From Pseudomonadota bacterium (lineage in GTDB: Bacteria; Desulfobacterota; JAPLJL01), in assembly GCA_026388655.1 (NCBI GenBank), contig JAPLJI010000170.1, positions 1 to 58,007 of the forward strand: DNA of 58,007 nucleotides, read 5' to 3'. The notes under the pieces are model-generated. The model ran no database searches. It was not told the origin of the DNA and was given only the letters and a program-made list of their open reading frames with translations. Below, piece after piece: positions 8,022 to 16,234 of this stretch (the stretch's first letter is position 1; each line of letters begins with the position of its first letter). A program made the position numbers and the translations under genes.

Positions 8022-8399
8022 ATGGCTACGAAGCGAACTTCCACCCGGAAAAACGCAGGGACCAACCTGTTAAAAACCCTGGCCCAACACATCGAGGACA
8101 AAATCGAAGAAATCATTAAATATGAAGAGCTGCACCTGTTCAACACTGAAGAGATCGGTCACATTTTAAGCCATAACATCGATAAGCGGCTCACCCGCCT
8201 GAAACAGCAAAACAAAGGCCTGACTTCCACCACCACCCGCCGACGGACTTCTCCCAAAACCTCCGAGAAAGAACTCACCTCCCGATCCAAAGCCAAAATC
8301 CGGCCGGTCTGTTCGGTGCCGGGATGCGATAAGCCGGCCCGGGCCCGGGGCCTGTGCGCCGCCCATTATATAGCCGCCCTCCGGAAGGGAGAGTTTTAG
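8022..8399 (+). CDS. small basic protein with C-terminal Cys/His zinc-binding-like motif
   Basis: A 125-residue protein preceded by a GGAGG box. Residues 1-20 are Lys/Arg/Thr rich, residues 20-65 are predicted helical (HIEDKIEEIIKYEEL), and a basic linker follows. Near the C-terminus is CSVPGCDKPARARGLCAAHY, a CX4CX9CX2H arrangement that resembles short treble-clef zinc knuckles found in nucleic-acid-associated proteins. I recognise the Cys/His pattern but not a named family. The basic composition is compatible with DNA or RNA binding. It is monocistronic, with about 85 bases upstream and a long intergenic region downstream. Confidence 0.7.
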   Translation: MATKRTSTRKNAGTNLLKTLAQHIEDKIEEIIKYEELHLFNTEEIGHILSHNIDKRLTRLKQQNKGLTSTTTRRRTSPKTSEKELTSRSKAKIRPVCSVPGCDKPARARGLCAAHYIAALRKGEF

Positions 8400-8769
8400 G
8401 TCACCCTCCTTCCCGGAGTTTACCCGGGTAGTTCCCCCCGTCTTCTAATTATTGGATTACGCTGATCGGTTGCACCGCTTCCACCTTTGGCGGAATACCG
8501 CCAGGGGCGGTGATCGTCATATCTATCGGTAAACGTCTTTCGTCCTTCGTTTTTAACCCCAAAAATTGCAGTTGGATTCGTCCCACCATCTTTCGCGAGC
8601 GGATTTTTTTGTAGTATGCCGATTCATCGGCGGTTTTTTAAAAGAGCCCGATAAATCGGGCAACTACAGGAAAATCCAAAATATTTACCGCATTTTTCGG
8701 GTTTAAAACCGTAAAACCTGAGCCAAAAGCCGAAACGAGTTGCGCAACCGCAACCGAAAAACCTCTTTT
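8400..8769. other. 370-base intergenic region
   Basis: No coding frame is convincing here. It lies between convergent genes. It contains GGAATACCGCCAGGGGCGGTG-like hairpin text near 8490-8512, the REP doublet at 8610-8668 described separately, and a TTTTCGG-rich stretch. No terminator with a clean U-tract was seen. Confidence 0.5.
8610..8668. repeat. REP doublet (BIME-like) with GTAG tags
   Basis: Two small hairpins face each other: TGTAGT then GCCGATTCATCGGC on the left, and GCCCGATAAATCGGGC then ACTACA on the right. Each half, read inward, starts GTAG followed by an imperfect palindrome, which is the signature of REP sequences mobilised by RAYT (TnpA-REP) transposases. Together the halves form a larger inverted repeat. 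A single related half occurs around 52265-52285 (CCGGGCAACTAC). No RAYT gene is present in the window. Confidence 0.65.
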
Positions 8770-9702
8770 TTACGGGGACAGGTTTTCCTCGATGATCTTT
8801 TTCAGCAAAGGAATTGCTTGATCCAGATGATCGTGGAAAAGAAAATGACCGGCGCCGGGCAGCAGGTGTAAAGTCGCCTTTTTCAGGCCGGCGGAGCGAA
8901 CCGCCATCCGGGACCAGACCGGCCAGATCATCCGGTCGCGGGTCCCGGCCACGATCGCGAGCGGGGCGGGGTCTTCCGGAGGATATTTCACCCAGAACTG
9001 GATCAGGCTGGCCAGGAAGCGCCCGCTCACCTTCCAGGCGATCACGGGATCAATCTCCCGGGTTACCCAGTCCATGATTACCGGGTCCAGCGTCAGGTGA
9101 TTGAAATTGGCCATCCACTTGATCGGGATCATCCGCGCCGGGAAACGGGAGACAATTTCGCCCACGGCCCGGAAGCCCGAATACCAGCCGGGGTATATCA
9201 CATTGTGGGCGATGGCCAGTTCCGGAGCTAGCCCCGAAAGCACCGCGAAAAAGGTCAGGATTCCTCCCAGGCTGGAACCCATCAAAACCACCGGGAGCCG
9301 GAAAGACTTCCGGGCGAATTCCATCACTTCGCCGGTGACAGCCATGGCCTCTTCCACGGTGCAATCCCCTTTTTTCCCGGGGGAAAGCCCGTGCCCGGGG
9401 CGGTCAATCCCCAGGAAGTGATAACCTTCCCGGCTTAAAAGGCCCCCCAGGACCGCATAAACCCGGGCGTACATGCCGATCCCCGGCTGGAAAACAATCG
9501 TGGCCCGGGGAGCGCGGGCCTGGAAGAAGTCCAGATGAACTTCCTTCTCCTTCTTCCCGACCCAGAGGTTTTCAATCCGGGCGAAAATCCCTTCAATTCC
9601 TTCGGGGCCCCCGGCCGCCTGGGAAAGCCGGTAGCTCCGCTTCATCATATCCCTCAAACTCCGGTTGGCCCTTTCCCACTCCAGACTTACCATAAAACTC
9701 AA
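8770..9702 (-). CDS. alpha/beta hydrolase (serine hydrolase, lysophospholipase-like)
   Basis: A 310-residue protein without an obvious signal peptide. It has ATIVFQPGIGMYARVY, then GIDRPGHGLSPG, the nucleophile elbow VVLMGSSLGGIL (GXSXG with Ser), and a late strand with AIVAGTRDRMIWP (acid Asp) and GAGHFLFHD (His). This is the order of a Ser-Asp-His alpha/beta hydrolase of the monoglyceride lipase/lysophospholipase type. The substrate cannot be inferred. It is followed on the same strand, upstream, by no co-transcribed partner, because 230 bases of repeat separate it from the kinase gene. Confidence 0.85.
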   Translation of the reverse strand: MSFMVSLEWERANRSLRDMMKRSYRLSQAAGGPEGIEGIFARIENLWVGKKEKEVHLDFFQARAPRATIVFQPGIGMYARVYAVLGGLLSREGYHFLGIDRPGHGLSPGKKGDCTVEEAMAVTGEVMEFARKSFRLPVVLMGSSLGGILTFFAVLSGLAPELAIAHNVIYPGWYSGFRAVGEIVSRFPARMIPIKWMANFNHLTLDPVIMDWVTREIDPVIAWKVSGRFLASLIQFWVKYPPEDPAPLAIVAGTRDRMIWPVWSRMAVRSAGLKKATLHLLPGAGHFLFHDHLDQAIPLLKKIIEENLSP

Positions 9703-9739
9703 AAGCCCCGTTTCATTCGATTCGTTTCATGATGTTTTT

Positions 9740-9850
9740 CCTTTGACCTGACAACCTGATATCCTGATCTCCACATCCTGATTTCCTTATGTTTTCTCTA
9801 AGCACTATCAACCTAACCACCTGGCCACTTCGCAACCTAAAGGTTGCGGC
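9740..9850. repeat. phrase-like repeat, family E (CCTGAT words), plus small hairpin
   Basis: Words CCTGACAACCTGATATCCTGATCTCC and CATCCTGATTTCC repeat with drift over 9745-9790, followed by AACCTAACCACCTGG. A similar run (ACATCCTGATCCCCTGATAACC) is at 33940-33995. A separate perfect hairpin, CGCAACC-TAAA-GGTTGCG, lies at 9829-9846. The block separates the kinase gene from the alpha/beta hydrolase gene. Confidence 0.5.
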
Positions 9851-9932
9851 TGTCTGCAACAAAAGTCGAACAAACTCGACCTCTGCCTGCCCGTAGCGCA
9901 TTTTTCTCCGGCTCGCTTCCGGCGCAAAAGTT

Positions 9933-12503
9933 TCAGATCCTGATCTTTTTCAGCTCGTCGAAAATTTCCAGGGTGGATTGGAAGCGGTTGTCCGGTTCCT
10001 TTTCCAGGCATCTGAGAATGACGTTTTCCAGGATGGTGGGAATCCGGGGATTGAATTGGGAAGGCTTGGGCGGGGGGGTATGCACGTGGTGGTACCCCAC
10101 GTCCCCCTCCCGGAAAGGCAGGAGGCCGCTGGCCATTTCGAACATCATCACTCCCAGGGAATAGATGTCGGAGCGCTGGTCCACCTCTTCCCCGAGGGTC
10201 TGCTCCGGAGACATGTAGAACGGAGTACCCCCCACCACGGTCTGGAGATTCCGGGCGTCCCGGAGGGCTTTGGCCAGGCCGAAATCCATGATCTTGGCGA
10301 TCTTCTTTTCCGTCCACATCACGTTACTGGTCTTGATATCCAGGTGAACGATCTTGTTGTCATGGGCATAACTCAAACCCCGGCAAACCTGGCCGCCGAT
10401 CAAGACCAGCGCCGGGAGCGGGATCAGGCGGGATTGGAGGAGAATTTCCTTCACCGTCTGGCCCTGGATGAATTCCATCACGATGTAGAAAACCCCGCCT
10501 TCCTGGCCGGCGTCATAGATGGTGACTATGTTGGGATGGTTGAGCGCCGCGGCCGCCTTGGCCTCCCGGAGAAAATTTTTGATTGCGGTTTCGCTGTCCC
10601 GGAGCCCGTGCGGCAGCACCTTGAGGGCAATGACCCGGTCGAGCAGGGTGTCCTTGGCCTTATAAACCACTCCCATCCCCCCCCGTCCCAGCTCTTCAAT
10701 GACCTCATAACGTTTCGCGGTTTTACCCGTGGCGGTCTGGGTAACCGTGGCGCCCCGATCCTCCTGGCCCCCCAGGATGGTCTGCCCACCGAAGGGAGAC
10801 TCCGGGCCGGAAGGGGTCATCCGGGCCACGACCTCCCGGAGGTTCCCGGCCCGGGCGGAAACATCCCGGCAATGGTAGTCAAAGCTTAAAATCTTCTCGT
10901 AAATCGCCAGGGCGGTCTTGACTTCCCCGATCTGTTCGAAAATCGCGCCGAAGTTGTAATAAGCGTCCAGATTTTCCGGGTTGACCTCATCATCGCCAAT
11001 GGCTTCCTGATATTTCTGGAGGGCGAGTTTGAACAGCCCCTTCTCCCGGAAAAGATCCCCCAGGGCCTGGCAGGCGGCCCGGTAATGGGGGGAATTCCGC
11101 TCCACCTTCTGAAATAGCTGGATGGCCTTTTCCCCCATCCCGCGTTTCCGGTAAGCCACTGCCGCCAGGTAGAACTCCTCCAGATCTTCAAGGAGCTCGG
11201 ATTCCTTCTTTAAATTCCCCACCTCGCGATAAATCTCGGCCGCTTCGCGGGATTTCCCGGCCCGCTCAAAATTTTCCGCGGCCTTTTCCAGCTGTCTCAC
11301 CTCCTGATAAACCGTGGCCGCCTCCAGGAAAAATTCGCTTTTCTCATAAAGCGCGGCCGCCTCTTCCAGATTTCCGAGCTTTTTGCAGATGTGGGCCGCG
11401 GAAACGAAATCACCGGCCCGCTTGTAAAAGTTGCAGGCGGATGCCAGTTCGCCCCGGGACTGATAGGCCCGGGCCTTCAGGAGAGCGCTCCGCTTATCAT
11501 CCCCCATCTGTTCCAGGATCTCGGCGGCCTCGATTTCCATTCCGGCCTGGAAGAAAAGATCGGCCGCCCGGGCGAGATTGCCAGAGTCCCGGTAGGTGGC
11601 CGCCGCCTCGGCCAGGTGCCCGCCTTTCTCGAACAAACCCGCCGCCGCTTCGGGTTTCCCCGCCTCGAGCCAGGCTTTCCCTCCCCCCAGAGCCAGGTTC
11701 CGAAGGTTCCGGGAAAGGGCCTTGATCACCCCGGGCTCCGTTTCATCCGTGGGCAAATTTTCCTGCCCGGAAAGAGCCATTTTCTCGCGGCGGACGGTAT
11801 GCTGGAAATCATCCTCCAGGCACTGGGCCAGCTTGGCTTTGTCGCCGGCTTTCTGATAGAGCTCCGCAGCCTTCCGGAAAAATCCCGCCTCTCGATAGGC
11901 GTTGGCGGCCCGGATCCAGTCCTTGGCTTTCTCAAACATGTCGGCGGCGGCCCGTTCATTCCCGATCTTCAAGTAATTTTTCGCCGCGGCTTCATAATTC
12001 CCGGTCTGGCGGTAGAGTTCTGCCGCGTTCTCAAAATCCCAGCCTTCCTCGAAGTTCTCCGCCGCCTCCGGGATCTTGTTTTCTTTCAAGTAAATGTAGG
12101 CGAGCTTGGTGGAGGCCTGAGCCTTCTGATACATTTTCCGGGCATCCTCAAAAAGCCCGACGGCGTTGTACCGGTCCCCCGCCGCCAGATAGTCCCCGAC
12201 CTCGGCGAGTTCGCGGGCCCGGCGGGCGGACCGCCGGATAGCCTTCCGGGTCAGGGTGGCCGCGGGCACCGGCTTCTGGCGCGATCTCAGGGCCAGCAGG
12301 AGGAGCAGGATAATCAGAAGGCACAGGGCGATCCCGAACCCGACCAGCGCCTCCGGTTCCAGGGGGATTTGCTGCACGTAGGGCTTCAACTCGGGGAAGA
12401 GCTCAAGGAAGCGCTGCCCAAAATCCCGGATTTTATCCACCCATTCAGGCGGGATTCCTTTCCAAGCAAGCGCAATAATAAATAAAGGTTGGTTCAGGGC
12501 CAT
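9933..12503 (-). CDS. membrane-anchored TPR-rich Ser/Thr protein kinase
   Basis: An 856-residue protein with a transmembrane segment at about residues 54-72. A long array of TPR-like helical repeats follows (about 85-560, units such as AGDRYNAVGLFEDARKMYQK). A Hanks-type kinase domain forms the C-terminus (about 590-856). The kinase has the glycine loop GRGGMGVVYKAKD, the catalytic Lys in VIALKVLP, MDFGLAK and GTPFYMSPEQ. The catalytic loop reads HLDIKTSN: the Asp is kept but the usual Arg is Leu (a non-RD kinase). The predicted topology puts both TPR array and kinase on the same side, probably the cytoplasm. TPRs likely recruit substrates or partners; the FHA protein at 4260-4673 is one candidate reader. 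Confidence 0.93.
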   Translation of the reverse strand: MALNQPLFIIALAWKGIPPEWVDKIRDFGQRFLELFPELKPYVQQIPLEPEALVGFGIALCLLIILLLLLALRSRQKPVPAATLTRKAIRRSARRARELAEVGDYLAAGDRYNAVGLFEDARKMYQKAQASTKLAYIYLKENKIPEAAENFEEGWDFENAAELYRQTGNYEAAAKNYLKIGNERAAADMFEKAKDWIRAANAYREAGFFRKAAELYQKAGDKAKLAQCLEDDFQHTVRREKMALSGQENLPTDETEPGVIKALSRNLRNLALGGGKAWLEAGKPEAAAGLFEKGGHLAEAAATYRDSGNLARAADLFFQAGMEIEAAEILEQMGDDKRSALLKARAYQSRGELASACNFYKRAGDFVSAAHICKKLGNLEEAAALYEKSEFFLEAATVYQEVRQLEKAAENFERAGKSREAAEIYREVGNLKKESELLEDLEEFYLAAVAYRKRGMGEKAIQLFQKVERNSPHYRAACQALGDLFREKGLFKLALQKYQEAIGDDEVNPENLDAYYNFGAIFEQIGEVKTALAIYEKILSFDYHCRDVSARAGNLREVVARMTPSGPESPFGGQTILGGQEDRGATVTQTATGKTAKRYEVIEELGRGGMGVVYKAKDTLLDRVIALKVLPHGLRDSETAIKNFLREAKAAAALNHPNIVTIYDAGQEGGVFYIVMEFIQGQTVKEILLQSRLIPLPALVLIGGQVCRGLSYAHDNKIVHLDIKTSNVMWTEKKIAKIMDFGLAKALRDARNLQTVVGGTPFYMSPEQTLGEEVDQRSDIYSLGVMMFEMASGLLPFREGDVGYHHVHTPPPKPSQFNPRIPTILENVILRCLEKEPDNRFQSTLEIFDELKKIRI

Positions 12504-12587
12504 TTAGCTAAGTAACGGGATTAATATGACTAAAATATTCCTTTTTTCCGTGATTTCCAAATCCTGGAAGCGAAATTCGGAACACCC

Positions 12588-13652
12588 TCAATGGGGAAAA
12601 AGTTCCGGGTTCCTGTCCTCTATTCGGATTCCGAAATGACGGTAGGCGTGGTCGGTCACCACCCGGCCCCGCGGGGTCCGATTCAAAAAGCCGCACTGGA
12701 TCAGGTACGGCTCATAAACCTCCTCGATGGTTTCCTTGTCCTCGTTGATCGCGGCGGCCAGGGTTTCCACCCCCACCGGACCGCCGCGGAATTTTTCCAT
12801 GATGGTCAGCAGGATCTTGCGATCCATCCGGTCAAACCCCATCTGGTCTACCTCATAAAGGCTCAAGGCCTGCTGGGCGATTTCCCGGGTGATGATTCCA
12901 TCAGCCTTGACTTCAGCGTAATCCCGGACCCGGCGGAGCAGCCGGTTGGCAATCCGCGGGGTCCCCCGGGAACGGCGGGCAATCTCGGACGCCCCTTCCG
13001 GATCGGTGGGGATTCCCAGAATTCCGGCGGACCGGATCGCGATTTTAGTTAACTCCTCCGGGGTATAAAAATCCAGGCGCTCCACCACCCCGAAGCGGTC
13101 CCGGAGCGGAGAGGTCAGAAGCCCGGTCCGGGTGGTGGACCCGACCAGGGTAAACCGGGGCAAATCCAGGCGGATGGTCCGGGCACTCGGACCCTGGCCG
13201 AGGATCAAATCGAGTTTATAGTCCTCCATCGCCGGGTAGAGAATTTCCTCCATCACCCGGGAGAGGCGGTGAATCTCATCAATAAAAAATATGTCCCGAT
13301 CCTCGAGGTTGGTCAGGAGGGCGGCCAGATCCCCGGTCCGCTCCATTACCGGGCCCGAGGAAATCTTGATCCCGACCTTGAGCTCCCGGGCGATGATATG
13401 GGCCAGGGTGGTCTTGCCCAGACCGGGCGGACCGTGGAAAAGAACATGGTCCAGGGGTTCACCCCGGCTTTTCGCGGCCTCGATCCAGACCCTCAGATTG
13501 GTTTTCAACCTTTCCTGGCCGATGTAATCCTCCAGGGAGGTGGGGCGCAGGCCCGGTTCGAACCCGGTATCCTCTTCGTTCCGGAGCGGACTGATCTCCG
13601 GAAGAACCGGCGGGAAATCCCCCCCGAAATTTCGTTTTTTGTCCGACTTCAC
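12588..13652 (-). CDS. ruvB: Holliday junction branch migration helicase RuvB
   Basis: AAA+ motor that drives RuvA-bound Holliday junctions. It has [11 protein letters not shown], Walker [10 protein letters not shown], Walker [10 protein letters not shown], sensor 1 GSTTRTGLL and an arginine finger in [10 protein letters not shown]. The C-terminal winged helix ends [13 protein letters not shown]. At 354 residues it is of normal length. It starts 14 bases after ruvA on the same strand, completing a yebC-ruvC-ruvA-ruvB operon. A 13-base tag GAGGGTGTTCCGA, matching the end of the MITE-like element, lies just beyond its stop (12577-12589, reverse strand). Confidence 0.97.
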   Translation of the reverse strand: MKSDKKRNFGGDFPPVLPEISPLRNEEDTGFEPGLRPTSLEDYIGQERLKTNLRVWIEAAKSRGEPLDHVLFHGPPGLGKTTLAHIIARELKVGIKISSGPVMERTGDLAALLTNLEDRDIFFIDEIHRLSRVMEEILYPAMEDYKLDLILGQGPSARTIRLDLPRFTLVGSTTRTGLLTSPLRDRFGVVERLDFYTPEELTKIAIRSAGILGIPTDPEGASEIARRSRGTPRIANRLLRRVRDYAEVKADGIITREIAQQALSLYEVDQMGFDRMDRKILLTIMEKFRGGPVGVETLAAAINEDKETIEEVYEPYLIQCGFLNRTPRGRVVTDHAYRHFGIRIEDRNPELFPH

Positions 13653-13666
13653 CTTTTCCTCAAACT

Positions 13667-14269
13667 CTAACGGACCAGCCGTTTCAGACTTTTCTTCAGA
13701 ATCTCTTCAATCCGGAAACCGGCCGGCTCGGATTCCATCGCTTCTTTTATCGTCTTTTCCGCCAGCGGCCGGCCATACCCCAGGTTAACCAGGGCCTGGA
13801 TGGCATCCCGCCGGATTTCTTCCCCCTCCTCGGAACCCGGGCCGGAACGCTCCCCGGTCGGCGCCGCCACCGGGAGTTTGCCCTGGAGTTCCAGGACGAT
13901 CCGTTCCGCAATCTTTTTCCCGATCCGGGGGATGGCCTGGATCCTCTGGGTGTCCCGGGCCTGAACGGCCAGGTAAAGTTCGTCCCAGGGAATCCCGGAG
14001 AGAACGTTAATCGCCATCCGGGGCCCGATGTCCGAAATATTGATTAAAAGCCCGAAAGTCTTCCGCTCCTCGGGGCTTAAAAAGCCGTACAGCTGGATGC
14101 TCTCCGGCCGCAACTGCGTATGGATGAAAAGCTCGATCTCCTGCCCGACCTCGGGCAGACGGCAGTAGGTGCTGAGCGGCACCATCACTCCATAGCCCAC
14201 GCCGCCGGCTTCCACCACCACCTCCTCGGTGGCGCGGGCCAGGATTTTTCCCTTCAAACGGGAGATCAC
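13667..14269 (-). CDS. ruvA: Holliday junction DNA helicase subunit RuvA
   Basis: 200 residues. Domain I is an OB fold ([25 protein letters not shown]). Domain II carries helix-hairpin-helix motifs ([19 protein letters not shown] and [16 protein letters not shown]). Domain III (about 150-200) has the RuvB-contacting helix pattern [20 protein letters not shown]. RuvA binds the four-way junction as a tetramer and loads RuvB. It lies 18 bases after ruvC and 14 before ruvB. Confidence 0.97.
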   Translation of the reverse strand: MISRLKGKILARATEEVVVEAGGVGYGVMVPLSTYCRLPEVGQEIELFIHTQLRPESIQLYGFLSPEERKTFGLLINISDIGPRMAINVLSGIPWDELYLAVQARDTQRIQAIPRIGKKIAERIVLELQGKLPVAAPTGERSGPGSEEGEEIRRDAIQALVNLGYGRPLAEKTIKEAMESEPAGFRIEEILKKSLKRLVR

Positions 14270-14287
14270 TTTTTCACCCCCTCTAGC

Positions 14288-14842
14288 TTATGACTTTGCG
14301 ATCAAATTTTGAAGTTTCCAGGTCTGCACGTGACAGAGCGCCACCGCCAGGGCATCCGAAAGGTCGCTCGGTATTTTTCTCCCCCGGTCTTTCCCGCCTG
14401 GAGCTGGGTTCGGTCCCCGGTGGTTTCCGGCCGGGGCGGGAAGTCCCAGGCGCCGGATGACCATCTCCTGAACCTGGTCTTTGGTGGCCTGCCCGTAGCC
14501 GACCACGGCCTTCTTCACCGCCAGGGGGGAGTATTCCATGATGGGAATCTCGGCCTCCGCCAGGGCCAGGAAAATCACGCCCCGCACCTCTCCCAACCTC
14601 TGGGCCGCCTTGATGTTTCCGGCCATAAACATGCCTTCAACCGCGGCCACCTCCGGTGAATAATCCGAGAGCACCCGCCGGAGACCTTCGTACACCGCCT
14701 GGACCCGCCGCTCGATGGGATCCCGGGCCCGGCGGGGTGAGATTACCCCCCCATCCACGAAAAGGGGTTCTCCCCTTTCCCGGGATTCAATCAAACCGAA
14801 CCCGGTCGCCTGAGTCCCGGGATCGATCCCGATCACCAGCAT
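14288..14842 (-). CDS. ruvC: crossover junction endodeoxyribonuclease RuvC
   Basis: The RNase-H fold resolvase that nicks Holliday junctions. It opens MLVIGIDPGTQATGFG (first catalytic Asp), has VAAVEGMFMAGN (catalytic Glu) and ends with SDLSDALAVALCH (last acidic residues and His). At 184 residues it is slightly longer than usual. An insertion of about 15 residues, rich in Gly, Pro and Arg (APAGNHRGPNPAPGGK), lies between the KDQVQEMV helix and the final acidic motif. Its position matches the variable loop before the last active-site helix. It is in the operon yebC-ruvCAB. Confidence 0.96.
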   Translation of the reverse strand: MLVIGIDPGTQATGFGLIESRERGEPLFVDGGVISPRRARDPIERRVQAVYEGLRRVLSDYSPEVAAVEGMFMAGNIKAAQRLGEVRGVIFLALAEAEIPIMEYSPLAVKKAVVGYGQATKDQVQEMVIRRLGLPAPAGNHRGPNPAPGGKDRGRKIPSDLSDALAVALCHVQTWKLQNLIAKS

Positions 14843-14989
14843 GGTTTGCTCCGCCCTAAATATAAGGATCCAAGGGTTTTGGTATTCTCAGGTTCGAAAG
14901 AACCAAGCATAAATCCGATTTTTTCCGAAATAAAACCCCCGGGAAAATTTTTCGGGAGGGAAGAAGAACGAAAAAAGCGGGGTTTCTGC

Positions 14990-15763
14990 CTACGCGCTGG
15001 CCGCAAATTTGGCCATCTCCTCCGTCGAGATGTCAAAGTTGGAATATACGTTCTGCACGTCCTCATAATCTTCCAGGGCTTCCATCAGGCGGAGTATCTG
15101 GGCGGCTTCCTTGCCCTCCAGGCGCACGGTGGAGCTCGGAATCATCGCCATCTGGGCCAGGGTGTATTTGATCTTTTCCCGGTCCAGCATTTCCTTCACC
15201 GCCAGGTAGTTGCCCGGATCGGTGTAGATTTCGTAAAGCTTGTCTTCCGGGATATTCCGGACATCCTCGGCATTGGCCGAAAGCGCCAGTTCGATCAAAC
15301 GGTCCTCTCCCCCGATCTGCTTCAAAGCTTCGTGATCGACGGTAATATAACCCTTCTTGGTAAACAGCCATCCCACGCAACCGGCTTCCCCGAGCGAACC
15401 CCCGGACTTGGTAAAAATATGCCGGATATCGGAAGCGGCCCGTTTGCGGTTATCGGTCAGAACCTCGGCCAGCACCGCCGCCCCCCCCGGACCGTAGCCT
15501 TCAAAAATCGCCTCCTCCAAAGAAACCCCCTCCAGCTCCCCGATTCCCCGCTTGATTGCGTTCTCGATGTTGCTCTTGGGAACATTCTCCGCCCGGGCGG
15601 ACACGACCGCGGCCCGCAGGCGGGGGTTGGCGTTCGAATCCCCTCCCCCGACTTTGGCGGCCACGGTTATCTCTTTAACCAATTTGGAGAAAATCCGGCC
15701 CCGGCGGGCGTCTTCCTTGCCCTTCTTATGCTTAATCGTGCTCCACTTTGAGTGCCCTGACAT
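14990..15763 (-). CDS. yebC: YebC/PmpR family regulatory/translation-associated protein
   Basis: 257 residues beginning [16 protein letters not shown], the near-invariant YebC start. It contains [18 protein letters not shown] and the three-domain length typical of the family. An upstream in-frame ATG would add 18 non-conserved residues; the ATG at 15763 has a GGAGG box just upstream. YebC proteins are described as transcriptional regulators (PmpR) and, more recently, as ribosome-associated factors easing proline-rich stretches. The gene is first in the ruv operon, a widespread order. A 147-base gap with an imperfect CCCGGGAAAATTTTTCGGG hairpin separates it from ruvC. Confidence 0.95.
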   Translation of the reverse strand: MSGHSKWSTIKHKKGKEDARRGRIFSKLVKEITVAAKVGGGDSNANPRLRAAVVSARAENVPKSNIENAIKRGIGELEGVSLEEAIFEGYGPGGAAVLAEVLTDNRKRAASDIRHIFTKSGGSLGEAGCVGWLFTKKGYITVDHEALKQIGGEDRLIELALSANAEDVRNIPEDKLYEIYTDPGNYLAVKEMLDREKIKYTLAQMAMIPSSTVRLEGKEAAQILRLMEALEDYEDVQNVYSNFDISTEEMAKFAASA

Positions 15764-16021
15764 CCACCAACCTCCCTCCGGGTCGTAGACCCTGCAGGTC
15801 AGAAACCTTTTTTTCAAATACTAACCCGAGTCTCCCGGGTTGTAAAGAAAATCAAAATCTATTACTTTGTATACCACTTTGGGATTGGTCTATATTGCCT
15901 TGCGATTGAAGGAGGCGGAATATTACTTACCCTTGCATTCCTTTGGGCAGTTATTTAAGTTATTAAAACCTGAAGTTGCGGAGTTCTGGATAGCTCAGCG
16001 ATTTAAGGAGGAAAGGAATGA

Positions 16022-16225
16022 ATGATGAGTCCAAAGGTCCAATCAAAAATAATTGCTGCCATTGTTACCGCGGTAGCCTCTTATCTTCAGGCGGAGGAAC
16101 AGGCTTGTCGGGCTGAACTTTCTCCCGAGAGACCCGGGGTCGCCCCGAGCCTCTGGGGAAGTTCCGGACGGGCGGAGATGATGCAGATGCGGATGCTCTG
16201 GCAGCGGAGAATAGTTTCCAGATAA
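16022..16225 (+). CDS. small protein upstream of the carboxyltransferase, possible accessory subunit
   Basis: 67 residues, starting at ATG 16022 or 16025, 10-13 bases after an AAGGAGG box (16005-16011). The N-terminal half is an amphipathic helix (KIIAAIVTAVASYLQAEEQA). The C-terminal half has LWGSSGRAEMM, a W-x3-GR-x2-MM pattern. Short proteins with a C-terminal W..GR..M..R motif accompany some sodium-pumping or acyl-CoA decarboxylase/carboxylase alpha subunits as delta/epsilon-like subunits, so I infer a subunit role. It ends nine bases before the carboxyltransferase and shares its operon. The motif similarity is from memory and not tested. Confidence 0.6.
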   Translation: MMSPKVQSKIIAAIVTAVASYLQAEEQACRAELSPERPGVAPSLWGSSGRAEMMQMRMLWQRRIVSR

Positions 16226-16234
16226 GGAGGGAAG

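Noticed and set aside
11391-12485. 364-codon + strand open frame
   Set aside because: Antisense shadow of the TPR array of the kinase gene; the opposite strand has clear TPR and kinase motifs, and this frame is Gly/Pro/Leu-rich with no domain.
14880-14905. GGTTCGAAAGAACC palindrome before ruvC
   Set aside because: A small perfect palindrome resembling a regulator site, but single and without context; too short to call.
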